14,836 nt of DNA, taken from NCBI GenBank assembly GCA_033722415.1, contig JAWVZC010000059.1, positions 1 to 14,836 of the forward strand, read 5' to 3'. Numbering within the stretch: the stretch's first letter is position 1; every line of letters begins with the position of its first letter. The translations under genes were made by a program, and so were the position numbers. Of this stretch, positions 1-7,488 are shown in pieces. The stretch is from JAMQKA01 sp033722415 (GTDB lineage Bacteria; Bacteroidota; Rhodothermia; Balneolales; Balneolaceae). The notes below the pieces were generated by a model, which worked only from the letters and a program-made list of their open reading frames with translations, had not been told where the DNA came from and made no database searches.

Positions 1-1
1 G

Positions 2-100
2 GAAGATTGGGGAAATCGCTGGTGAAGTCGGCCTACAACTTACACAAAACCAGTGTTCACTGTCGATACCCAGGGCTCCTTGCAACTGGGTCAGGTTTAG
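2..100 (+). pseudogene. Possible C-terminal remnant of an unidentified protein, interrupted by a stop
   Basis: The + strand frame beginning at base 2 reads EDWGNRW, a TGA stop at 23-25, then SRPTTYTKPVFTVDTQGSLQ and a few more residues to a TAG at 98-100. The stretch after the stop has a normal protein-like composition, so it may be the tail of a gene whose start lies left of the window and which now carries a nonsense codon. Alternatively the real gene ends at the TGA. I do not recognise the family, and the piece is too short to be sure. Confidence 0.25.
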
Positions 101-227
101 TGTGAGCATCTGTCATAGAAGGATTATTTGAATAAAATTGCACATTCAGCCCTGAATTAAGATAATCGGCCAATATTTCTTTGACGGTGGGAAGAATATT
201 GTCTCAATTATCTTTGAGGTCATGCAT
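59..227 (-). pseudogene. Possible interrupted small reading frame, unidentified
   Basis: On the minus strand an ATG at 227 opens MHDLKDN, meets a TGA at 206-204, then continues open to a TGA at 59-57, with protein-like sequence such as DNILPTVKEILADYLNSG and NVQFYSNNPSMTD. It overlaps the tail of the + strand remnant. It could be a degraded gene or a chance open frame; no family is recognised. Confidence 0.15.
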
Positions 228-291
228 ACGCAGGTTTATTTGCTAGAATTAACACTCCTAAAATCTTGAATATCAAGCGTTTGCATGACCT
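217..291. repeat. 14-bp inverted repeat with 47-bp spacer
   Basis: AGGTCATGCATACG (217-230) and the reverse complement of 278-291, AGGTCATGCAAACG, agree at 13 of 14 positions. The spacer contains the small palindrome CTTGAATATCAAG. A long hairpin, a dyad operator or a decayed element end are all possible; nothing here decides between them. Confidence 0.4.
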
Positions 292-297
292 TTCTTA

Positions 298-314
298 TTT
301 TAACATTGTTAAAA
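298..314. promoter_or_regulatory. Perfect 17-bp palindrome, candidate operator
   Basis: TTTTAACATTGTTAAAA is a perfect dyad of two 8-bp arms around one base. A second element, TTTTAACCTTTTTAAAA, at 396-412 matches it at 15 of 17 positions. Both lie upstream of the cytochrome operon start at 470. AT-rich sequence makes chance palindromes likelier, so a regulator site is a suggestion only. Confidence 0.35.
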
Positions 315-395
315 AGTCGACCCCTAAACGCGTAACTTGAGTAATTTTTGCAAGAGTAAGTGAAAATAAACGATCAAAATTAAGACAAAATACTC

Positions 396-412
396 TTTTA
401 ACCTTTTTAAAA
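396..412. promoter_or_regulatory. Second near-copy of the 17-bp palindrome
   Basis: TTTTAACCTTTTTAAAA differs from the palindrome at 298-314 by two bases and lies 98 bp downstream of it, about 58 bp before the chosen ATG at 470. Its position would suit an operator or an activator site near the promoter. Confidence 0.25.
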
Positions 413-469
413 AATTGTTATCTTTATTTGCTACCTGGAAAAACGGGAGTTCAGCTAGAAGGTATTTCT

Positions 470-2554
470 ATGGTAATACGGAATAGGGAAAATTCAAAAA
501 ACGACAGCAAATGGACCCGTCCGTTACTTATTCTGGTTTCGGGGTTTCTGATATTTGAAATAATTACGGGTCTTATCATTTATTTTCTGCCGTTCAGCAT
601 TTCTACCCAAGTGTCTATTATCATCCACACGGTGATTGGTATTGCCTTTTGCATCCCCTACCTGATCTACCAGGTTCAGCATTGGCTGGCCTACAGACAC
701 CGCCCGCTTAACGAAATTAAGTTAACCGGTTATATATCGATGATTTCGGCTCTTGCCGCTATCCTTTCAGGTCTGGTGATAACGTGGCAGGCACTTTTTG
801 GATCGGTCGTAAACACAACCTGGGACAGGATCCACCTCTTGGCCACATTTATGCTGCTGGCCTCGGTTTTACCACACCTGGGGTTAATTTTAACCCGGGA
901 TTACAAGGCGCGGAAAAATCCGCAAATGAAATCCAGGCTCCGGTCTGAAAAAGCCTACGGCATTAATAACCTGCTGGCAGTACTGGCCCAGTTTGCACTG
1001 GTTCTTCTGTTTATTTACGCTTTTGATCCCGTTCAGATAAACAATAAGCTTCCGGAGGATTATCACCATCTGAATGACAGTAAAAATCGGCCGTTCGCTC
1101 CCAGCCTGGCCACCACCACGACCGGTGAAGGCATTGACGACCGACTGCTGGGCGGGTCCGAATCGTGCACTACTTCCGGCTGCCACAGCGAGATCGGGAA
1201 AGAGTGGGAAGCCAGTGCCCACCGTTACGCTGCAGAAGATCCCATATTCCGAGCAATACAGAAAACAATGGGGGAACAAAAAGGACCGATATCAACACGC
1301 TATTGCGGTGGTTGTCATGATCCAATCTCCCTGTTTTCGGGCACCAAGAACCTGTTCAGCGACAGCCTGACCAACAAATCTGGTCTAAACGAAGGGATCT
1401 CCTGTGTATCCTGCCATGCCGTAAAACAAGTGGATGTTTCGGGAAATGCCGACTATGTTATGGCCCTGCCTGAACGCTACATGTTTGAACTGAAGGATGG
1501 AAAAGCGGCTAAGGCGATAAGTGATTTTTTGATACGAGCCTATCCCCAAAAACACGTAGAGTCCTACCAGCGTCCCCTCCTCAAAACACCTGAATTCTGT
1601 GGTAGCTGCCATAAACAGTATATCGATGAAGAGATTAACAACGTGGGTTGGGTGCAGCTGCAAAACCAGTATGACAACTGGCGAAAAAGCCGATGGAATC
1701 ATCCCAAACAGCCAATGAAAACCATTGAATGCCGCGAGTGCCACATGCCGCTTGTCGATTCTAACGACCCGGCAAGCGGCGATCCGCTGGATTACAACCG
1801 GTCGAAAGATGACGCCAGGCACCGGAGTCACCGCTTCCTGGGAGCCAACCAGATGGTGCCCGGCATGCTTGATCTGCCCGGGGCTGAGGAGCACGAGAAG
1901 CTGACCGAACAGTGGCTGCGCGGTGATTTCGAGATCCCAGAAATTGCAGACAAGTGGGTTTCGGGACCCTCGGTACCTATCGAAATTATGGCTCCTTCCA
2001 GTATCACGCCCGATTCCGACTTTGACTTCAATGTTACGATTACCAATAACAAGGCGGGCCACAATTTTCCCACCGGTCCACTCGATATGATCCAAGCCTG
2101 GCTACAAATTGTTGTGACTGACCAGGACGGGAACAGGATTTTTACTTCCGGCATGTTGGATAAAAACTACTTCATAGAACCCGGTACCTTTATTTTTAAA
2201 GCGGAGCCGGTGGACCAGTACGGCAATGTTATTGATCAGCACAACCTGTGGGAGATGGTGGGTGTTCGCTACAGCCGGGCAATCTATCCGGGTCACTCAG
2301 ACAATGCGCAATATACCATAACACTGCCTGATTCTGCAGGCGCAAGGCGGTCTGTTGCCCTGATTGTAGATTCAAATAAGGTTTCCGGGGCGAGTTCGCT
2401 GCATATAACCGCTCGTCTGCAATACCGCAAAATAAACCAGTACTTGATGAATCTGATTTTTGAGGACCAACAGAAGCACTCCACCGCCCCTATTACCACT
2501 TTGTCCATTGATAGTACGACTGTACCAATTGTTGATTTGCACTCAACCCGTTAA
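470..2554 (+). CDS. Membrane cytochrome b-like domain fused to pentaheme cytochrome c
   Basis: This 694-residue protein joins a membrane domain to an extracytoplasmic multiheme domain. About five hydrophobic segments lie at residues 18-41, 48-72, 86-110, 121-142 and 163-186. His53/His71 and His122/His136 sit in two of them, spaced as possible axial ligands of b-type hemes (inference). Five c-type heme motifs follow: a CX4CH at Cys233-His239, then CXXCH at 279-283, 312-316, 377-381 and 421-425. The last 190 or so residues look like a beta-rich domain with a GHNFPTG motif, seen in other multiheme cytochromes. It probably passes electrons between the quinone pool and a periplasmic partner; donor and acceptor are unknown. 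ATG 470 is preferred over the in-frame TTG at 428 because AGAAGG lies just upstream and it gives a clean N-terminus. It heads a three-gene operon. Confidence 0.85.
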   Translation: MVIRNRENSKNDSKWTRPLLILVSGFLIFEIITGLIIYFLPFSISTQVSIIIHTVIGIAFCIPYLIYQVQHWLAYRHRPLNEIKLTGYISMISALAAILSGLVITWQALFGSVVNTTWDRIHLLATFMLLASVLPHLGLILTRDYKARKNPQMKSRLRSEKAYGINNLLAVLAQFALVLLFIYAFDPVQINNKLPEDYHHLNDSKNRPFAPSLATTTTGEGIDDRLLGGSESCTTSGCHSEIGKEWEASAHRYAAEDPIFRAIQKTMGEQKGPISTRYCGGCHDPISLFSGTKNLFSDSLTNKSGLNEGISCVSCHAVKQVDVSGNADYVMALPERYMFELKDGKAAKAISDFLIRAYPQKHVESYQRPLLKTPEFCGSCHKQYIDEEINNVGWVQLQNQYDNWRKSRWNHPKQPMKTIECRECHMPLVDSNDPASGDPLDYNRSKDDARHRSHRFLGANQMVPGMLDLPGAEEHEKLTEQWLRGDFEIPEIADKWVSGPSVPIEIMAPSSITPDSDFDFNVTITNNKAGHNFPTGPLDMIQAWLQIVVTDQDGNRIFTSGMLDKNYFIEPGTFIFKAEPVDQYGNVIDQHNLWEMVGVRYSRAIYPGHSDNAQYTITLPDSAGARRSVALIVDSNKVSGASSLHITARLQYRKINQYLMNLIFEDQQKHSTAPITTLSIDSTTVPIVDLHSTR

Positions 2555-2567
2555 CTGTTATCAAGTC

Positions 2568-4376
2568 ATGCCCAGACGCAAAAGGAATATTTTATTAGCT
2601 TCCCTGTTTATCGCAGCTGCGTTGCTGTTCTCTGCGTGGTTCATTTGGGAAGACAATGTCCCCCCGCAGCGATACATTCCTGGTCAACAGGTAGAAGGGG
2701 TTACCACACGGCTCGATCGCACGGTGCCCGGCGACTACCAGCCGGTTACATTTCGAGATGCCACCAGGAAGTCGGGAATCAATTTTCATCATTTTAACCA
2801 TGAACGTACCTCGCAACTGGCAGAGGATATGGGCTCCGGGGCGGTCTGGTTAGATTACAATAATGACGGGTGGGACGACCTGTTTCTTGTAAACTACGCA
2901 GAACCATTTACCGGGGAACCGATCTCGGATGTGGGTCCCAGTAATCGCTGCAAGCTCTACAAAAATAACGGAGACGGTACGTTTACGGACGTCAGCCGGC
3001 AGTCCCGGCTGGACCTGGCGACTCGCGGGATGGGCGCGGCCCCGGCAGATTTTAACAACGACGGCTGGACCGATCTCTTTGTAACAGCCTACGGTCGCAA
3101 CCGGTTGATGAAAAACAACGGCGACGGTACTTTCACCGACATTACCGTGCAGGCGGGCCTGGGCGATGAAGAACGGTTCTGGGCCGGCGCATCCTGGGGC
3201 GATTACAACCGAGACGGACACCTGGATCTGTACGTCACCGGCTATGTGGCATACGAAGACCTGAGCCTGCCCGCCGACCAGCTGGCAGCCGAGGAACCGC
3301 CCAGCATCAATCCCTCCACGTTTGATCCGATCGGGAACCGACTGTACCGTAATAATGGTGACGGCACTTTTACAGAAAAAACTAGCCAGGCAGGCGTTAC
3401 CAACGAAAACGGCAAAAGTCTATCCGCATCGTGGATAGACTTGAATCAGGACCTCTGGCCTGATCTTTATGTGGCCAACGATGTTTCGGATAACGTGCTT
3501 TATGTGAATAACCGCGATGGTACGTTTACGAATGCAAGTCACCGGGCACATGTGGCGGATTATCGGGGAGCCATGGGGCTGGCAAGCGGAGACTGGGATA
3601 ACGACCAGGACACCGACCTGTTTATTACACACTGGCTGGCCCAGGAAAATGCACTATACACCAACCGCTGGAAGGACACAGTTCAAACCGATAACAGATC
3701 CGGCCGTACCCTTCGGTTTACGGACGATTCAGCCAATCACGGGTTGGGTCAGTCCTCCCTCGACTACGTGGGCTGGGCTACTTCCTTCATTGATTTTGAC
3801 CTAGACGGGCGGCTCGATCTTTTTGTAATCAACGGAAGCACCAACCAGTATCCTGAAAATCCCGAGCACCTGCGGCCGATGCCGGACCAGCTTTTCTGGA
3901 ACGGGGGTCGTAACCGTGGCTTTTTTGATGTGTCGTCCCAAAGCGGGCCGTATTTCTCTAAACCGTTTGTGGGCCGCGGGGGCGCTGTATCAGATTATGA
4001 CCGCGACGGCGACCCGGACCTGTTTATCCTGAATCACAGTGGACAAGGAGTGCTGCTTGAGAACAACGCCGCTCGCGACCGTAACTGGCTGGCAATAGCA
4101 CTACACGGAACACAAAGCAATCGTTCAGCTATAGGAACTCAGCTCCGGCTGGTGAGCGGAGACATGGTTCAAATCCGTCAGGTGGGCGCCCAAAGTTCCT
4201 ACCTTTCCTTTAATAGCCTGAAACAACATTTCGGGCTTGGCTCACATCAACAAGTGGATACCCTTGCCATCCGGTGGCCCAGCGGTAAAACTAATATCTA
4301 CCATAAACTCGAACCCAACCAGTTCATAATCATTACCGAAGGAAATCCGGAAATTTCGGCCGTATCCTTAAAATGA
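2568..4376 (+). CDS. CRTAC1-like FG-GAP/VCBS beta-propeller protein with ASPIC/UnbV domain
   Basis: A 602-residue protein with an N-terminal hydrophobic anchor or signal (about residues 8-25) after basic residues (MPRRKR), so it faces the periplasm or outside. Seven Asp-rich calcium-type loops of the form DxNxDGxxDLxV begin at residues 96, 161, 212, 291, 342, 409 and 476, fitting a seven-bladed integrin-like propeller. NNGDGTFT motifs occur between several of them. The C-terminal 95 residues, with AIGTQLRL, HFGLGSHQQVD and IRWPSGKTN, match the ASPIC/UnbV domain. Such proteins have no settled biochemical role; a scaffold or binding role is inferred. The ATG at 2568 is preferred over an in-frame ATG at 2460, which would add 36 residues overlapping the cytochrome gene and bury the signal. 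It starts 13 bp after the cytochrome stop, without a clear Shine-Dalgarno. Confidence 0.88.
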   Translation: MPRRKRNILLASLFIAAALLFSAWFIWEDNVPPQRYIPGQQVEGVTTRLDRTVPGDYQPVTFRDATRKSGINFHHFNHERTSQLAEDMGSGAVWLDYNNDGWDDLFLVNYAEPFTGEPISDVGPSNRCKLYKNNGDGTFTDVSRQSRLDLATRGMGAAPADFNNDGWTDLFVTAYGRNRLMKNNGDGTFTDITVQAGLGDEERFWAGASWGDYNRDGHLDLYVTGYVAYEDLSLPADQLAAEEPPSINPSTFDPIGNRLYRNNGDGTFTEKTSQAGVTNENGKSLSASWIDLNQDLWPDLYVANDVSDNVLYVNNRDGTFTNASHRAHVADYRGAMGLASGDWDNDQDTDLFITHWLAQENALYTNRWKDTVQTDNRSGRTLRFTDDSANHGLGQSSLDYVGWATSFIDFDLDGRLDLFVINGSTNQYPENPEHLRPMPDQLFWNGGRNRGFFDVSSQSGPYFSKPFVGRGGAVSDYDRDGDPDLFILNHSGQGVLLENNAARDRNWLAIALHGTQSNRSAIGTQLRLVSGDMVQIRQVGAQSSYLSFNSLKQHFGLGSHQQVDTLAIRWPSGKTNIYHKLEPNQFIIITEGNPEISAVSLK

Positions 4377-5236
4377 GTTCCACTATGAAAAAAGCCTGGT
4401 CTATCATTTTTTCGGTATTGGGCATCGCCTTTTTGGTAATTACCCTCTTTAAGCATATCCCGGAATCCAAACCAACGTTCCGGGAAGGAGCGTCCAGCCA
4501 GGAGAGCGATAAGAAAAATGAGCAGGTGGTTGAATTCTGGGAGCTGTACAACAAGGCTACAGATCTCCGTATTGGCGGGGATTATCAAAAAGCGGCCGAA
4601 TACTACCGCAGGGCGCTGCAAAAAAACGGGGAGCATCTGAATGCCATCTATTACCTGGGGAGCATGGAACTGACCCTGGGCCATTTTGAGAAGGCGGAAA
4701 AACGGTGGCACTCATTAATTGAGCAAAACCCCGCAAGTGCACGCGGTCACGTGCAGCTGGGAACGATATACAGCTGCCGCCGGCCGGAAAATTCCCTTTT
4801 TGACCTGACCAAGGCGGCCCGCCATTTTGAAAAAGCGTTTAGCCTGAATCGCGAGATTACCGGCCCCCTGCTGCAGCTCGCGAAAATTGACATCCTTAAC
4901 CGGCGTTTTGATGATGCTGAAGAGCGGCTGCAAGAAGTCACTCAAAGTAATTTCCGAAGCCTTGAAGGATATTTTTTACGGGGATACATGGCATGGAAAG
5001 CCGGCATGGAGTCTGAAGCGAAAAATTATCTAAATAACAGCCTTTCAATAGCGGAAGGCAGCGAAAAATTCGCAAATGTTGGTGAAGGTGACACCAATTC
5101 AGGTGAAGCAGACCCGATTCGTAATCATTGTGCACTCTTAACACCTGAAATCCAGACTCTTTTGAACGGACATATAACTAACACGTCTTACAATAGTGCA
5201 GCCAGTATTTTTGAAGCGTTTGATACTAAAATTTAG
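4373..5236 (+). CDS. Membrane-anchored TPR protein
   Basis: A 287-residue protein with one N-terminal membrane segment (about residues 9-26), a charged linker, then helical repeats from about residue 54 to 230. Typical TPR positions are visible in GGDYQKAAEYYRRAL, LGHFEKAEKRWHSLI, AARHFEKAF and RRFDDAEERLQEV. It is most likely anchored in the inner membrane with the repeats outside, as a protein-interaction platform. Its ATG overlaps the stop of the CRTAC1-like gene (ATGA, 4373-4376), so translation is probably coupled; a second ATG at 4385 would remove four residues. The last 50 residues (GEGDTNSGEADPIRNHCALL and following) are not TPR-like. Context suggests it helps assemble or present the propeller and cytochrome proteins, but no partner is shown by sequence. 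Confidence 0.82.
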   Translation: MSSTMKKAWSIIFSVLGIAFLVITLFKHIPESKPTFREGASSQESDKKNEQVVEFWELYNKATDLRIGGDYQKAAEYYRRALQKNGEHLNAIYYLGSMELTLGHFEKAEKRWHSLIEQNPASARGHVQLGTIYSCRRPENSLFDLTKAARHFEKAFSLNREITGPLLQLAKIDILNRRFDDAEERLQEVTQSNFRSLEGYFLRGYMAWKAGMESEAKNYLNNSLSIAEGSEKFANVGEGDTNSGEADPIRNHCALLTPEIQTLLNGHITNTSYNSAASIFEAFDTKI

Positions 5237-5377
5237 CCTTTGCAAGACTTTGGAAATCCACCTTTACAAAGGGAACTGTTCTACCTCCAAGTAGCATATT
5301 CCGTCGGTGGATAGAGCAGAGCAACTCGCAACGGGGTATCGAGTGCTGTAAAATACCTCTTACAATAGAATAGTGTT

Positions 5378-5889
5378 ATTCTTGAAGCTGATTATCTGCA
5401 ACTTATCGTCGATCATTTTCCCATTTTTAGTCTCGGTTTCGAACTGCCGATCTTAATTTGGGGGTTGATAATGGCAATTTCGGCAATATTGCAAATCGAA
5501 CTGACTTTCTTTCTGATCGGGACCGTGAGCAGCTATGTAGCCATGTAAACCGGTGAAGCCGTCGAAGATATTGGCGAAGAATTAAATGTGACTTCTTATA
5601 ATGTGATTTATGATCACGAAGATACCGCGGAGATCGCCTTCTGGGTTATCGTTTTAATCGGCAATATAAGTACGGTGTGATTTTTCGTAGTCTCATACAA
5701 TGTTCGCTGGAAAAACACGCTATTTGGGATACTGGTCATCTCAGCATAAATCTCACTGGGACATTGCTGTATACCGCTTACCAGGTAGGCAAGATATTTC
5801 ATTCCCAAACAGGTACAAGCAGTGTTGAAGAACAAAGTCTGAACATAAAGTCGGATGATGTGATGGGAAAAGTATATGATTTATCGTAA
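5378..5889 (+). pseudogene. Decayed small membrane protein (NHFP / TGE...HEE type, DUF2231-like)
   Basis: Reading from 5378 gives QLIVDHFPIFSLGFELPIL and ILIWGLIMAISAIL, then IGTVSSYVAM, a TAA at 5546-5548, TGEAVEDIGEELNV and YDHEDTAEIAFWVIVLIG, a TGA at 5678-5680, FFVVSYNVRWKNTLFGIL and a TAA at 5747-5749. The remaining tail (GTLLYTAYQVGKIFHSQTG and on to a TAA at 5887-5889) is in another frame. Joined, this resembles small four-helix membrane proteins I recall from Bacteroidota and Rhodothermota, with an N-terminal NHFP-like motif, a central TGE, an HEE-like motif and a final GG(Q/K)I(R/F)H. Three stops and a frameshift make it a pseudogene. The ATG at 5471 and the 70-residue frame at 5677 are fragments of it. 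The family name is from memory and less sure than the decay. Confidence 0.65.
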
Positions 5890-6102
5890 ACCCTGTATTG
5901 CATGCAGTACTCATCTTCCCGATTCCCATGTTTTAGTAACGTGTGCCGGGCATCGGTCTTGACACATCACACAACATCCCAAAAACCTCATTCACTTTAT
6001 GCCTTTAAAGGATGATTAGCGGACCGAAACAAGAATTACCCGTCCATTAATCTGCAATAGAATCACCCTATACCCTGCATCGAGAAAAAAAATTTCTGAC
6101 TC

Positions 6103-6131
6103 TTGATTGGGGAAGAACAGAAATTTATATT
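6103..6131 (+). promoter_or_regulatory. Promoter of the RND efflux operon
   Basis: TTGATT at 6103-6108 and TATATT at 6126-6131 are separated by 17 bp, a good housekeeping-type promoter. The -10 abuts the palindromic operator, and the predicted transcript start falls inside it. The first gene starts at 6163. Confidence 0.6.
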
Positions 6132-6148
6132 GTGAGTGAACGCTCACA
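6131..6148. promoter_or_regulatory. TetR-type operator of the efflux operon
   Basis: TGTGAGTGAACGCTCACA is a dyad with 6-bp perfect outer arms, of the TGAGTGA...TCAC style used by many TetR/AcrR repressors. It overlaps the end of the -10 and the likely transcript start, as expected for repression. The minus-strand reading of 13411-13428 matches it at 15 of 18 positions, in the same place relative to a promoter, which ties it to the TetR gene of this window. Confidence 0.7.
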
Positions 6149-6162
6149 TTTAATTAAACAAC

Positions 6163-7488
6163 ATGAAATTATTACGCAACCTCCTTATCGGCAGTTTACT
6201 GTTCGGTGGACTTGCATGGCCAGCTTTCGCTCAAACCGGTACGATTACCCTCCCTGATGCGATTGATCGCGCGCTAGAGCATGCCACTACCACACGCATT
6301 GCCGAGGCAGATAAAGAAGCAGCGGAAGCAGGCAGTGGACTGTTGTCTTCCGACTATATTCCCAAAATAAACAGCAGCCTGTCGTATACCCACTCACAAT
6401 TTCCCCAAATTGTAACTCCCATTCGCCAGCAGGGTGCTTTCCCACCTCTGGACGACCAATTACTCGAGGCAAAATTACAGGCCGACTGGGAGATTTTTGA
6501 TTTCGGTGAAAGTCGAGCCATCAGGCAGAAAACAAAAGCACTGGCCGATGCAGCCAATGTGAAGTATGAACTGGCTAAAATGGAAACCATTGAATCGACC
6601 GCTTCGGCCTATGTTCAACTACAGCAGCTCAGGGAGCTCAAGCGGGTACAGCAAGAACGCCTTGAAACATTGAAAAAGAGTAAAGAGCAATTAGAGTCAC
6701 TATACCGTGAGGGACGGATAGCCAAGGTTGATCTCCTGAAGATTGAGGACACTATTGTAGAAGCCGAGACTTCAATAACAGCGACAAACAACAATATTGA
6801 TCAAATATTGGAGGCACTTGCTGATGATCTGGGACTCCAATACCAATTGGAATTGGAGGAGATTGTCTCACTGAAATTTGAGAAAGATTTTTTATTTAAT
6901 CCGGATCACGCACCTGCCGAACAGGCTCCATCTGTTATGGCAGCAAGAGAGCAAAAACAAGCTGCAGAATTTGAAGTAAAGGCTTCATATCGTGCTTTTT
7001 TACCCCAGTTTAATCTCTTTGCAGCCGAACAGCTCCGGTCAGGCAGCAATTTGGAAATTGATGACCAGTGGATGGTAGGCATCCGGTTAAACATTCCGCT
7101 TTTTGCCGGTAAAAAAATTGTCAACAACCAGGTAAAAAAGAAAGAAGCCAAATCACAGCAAATCAGGCTGGAACAGATCCGGCAGCAGTATCGACAGCAA
7201 CTAAACAAATTGATAAATGCCCAATTCGAAACGCAAGAAAGAATACAGGCCAAGCAAACCCGGGTAACATACCTGGAAGAAACCTATCGCGTGGAGTTTA
7301 CTTCGTATCGTAAAGGCAGAACCACGCTAACCGATCTGCTGACCACGGAATCCAAATTGAACAGCGTGCGTGCAGAGCTTATTGCCAGGCGCGCACAGCT
7401 CAGGATGCTCAATCTAAATACTGCAGTTTTAACAGGACAATTAACAAGAGAATTAGCGATAAAAATGGCAGAAGGTGAACAGTTATGA
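6163..7488 (+). CDS. TolC-like outer-membrane efflux channel
   Basis: A 441-residue outer-membrane factor of a tripartite pump. A signal peptide spans about residues 1-23 (MKLLRNLLIGSLLFGGLAWPAFA, cut before QTG). The protein then shows the duplicated OEP layout: long helical stretches with heptad-like Leu/Ala/Gln patterns (about 130-225 and 330-430) and strand segments such as INSSLSYTHS, ADWEIFDFGES and GIRLNIPLFAGKK. It should trimerise into the outer-membrane barrel and periplasmic tunnel joined to the adaptor and RND pump encoded next. It is the first gene of the operon, behind a promoter with a TetR-type operator. The stop overlaps the adaptor ATG by 4 bases (ATGA). No strong Shine-Dalgarno precedes the start. 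Confidence 0.92.
   Translation: MKLLRNLLIGSLLFGGLAWPAFAQTGTITLPDAIDRALEHATTTRIAEADKEAAEAGSGLLSSDYIPKINSSLSYTHSQFPQIVTPIRQQGAFPPLDDQLLEAKLQADWEIFDFGESRAIRQKTKALADAANVKYELAKMETIESTASAYVQLQQLRELKRVQQERLETLKKSKEQLESLYREGRIAKVDLLKIEDTIVEAETSITATNNNIDQILEALADDLGLQYQLELEEIVSLKFEKDFLFNPDHAPAEQAPSVMAAREQKQAAEFEVKASYRAFLPQFNLFAAEQLRSGSNLEIDDQWMVGIRLNIPLFAGKKIVNNQVKKKEAKSQQIRLEQIRQQYRQQLNKLINAQFETQERIQAKQTRVTYLEETYRVEFTSYRKGRTTLTDLLTTESKLNSVRAELIARRAQLRMLNLNTAVLTGQLTRELAIKMAEGEQL

Larger units (their letters stand above)
101..469. other. Non-coding leader upstream of the cytochrome operon
   Basis: No intact gene is seen in this AT-rich stretch. Besides the doubtful minus-strand remnant (59-227), it holds several inverted repeats: 217-230 with 278-291, CTTGAATATCAAG at about 265-277, a perfect 17-bp palindrome at 298-314, and a near copy of that palindrome at 396-412. 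Regulatory elements of the operon that starts at 470 should lie here. I could not place a convincing -35/-10 pair. Confidence 0.5.
5237..6162. other. Long region without an intact gene
   Basis: Bases 5237-5377 show no gene and only weak short inverted repeats (for example CCTTTACAAAGG at 5261-5272 and ATCCACC/GGTGGAT at about 5256-5311). Bases 5378-5889 hold a decayed membrane-protein gene. Bases 5890-6100 show no convincing feature. The promoter and operator of the efflux operon occupy 6103-6148. No clear terminator for the cytochrome operon was found. Confidence 0.6.

Noticed and set aside
101..118. TGTGAGCATCTGTCATAG as a third TetR site
   Set aside because: Only the first half matches; the second arm is not complementary and there is no promoter in the same register.
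428..469. TTG start giving 14 more residues to the fused cytochrome
   Set aside because: The ATG at 470 has an AGAAGG ribosome site and a cleaner N-terminus.
1385..2095. 236-residue minus-strand frame inside the multiheme cytochrome gene
   Set aside because: It is antisense to a sequence with clear heme motifs and shows no domain of its own.
2460..2567. Upstream ATG for the CRTAC1-like gene
   Set aside because: It would overlap the cytochrome gene by 95 bp and place 36 non-conserved-looking residues before the signal or anchor.
5677..5889. 70-residue frame taken as a small gene
   Set aside because: Its first part is out of frame with the decayed membrane protein and its second part is that protein's tail, so it is a fragment of the pseudogene.
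6016..6147. 43-residue minus-strand frame ending in YRVILLQINGRVILVSVR, recalling the tail of RelE/ParE toxins
   Set aside because: It is short, it would start inside the efflux operator, and no upstream toxin body or antitoxin is seen; the resemblance may be chance.
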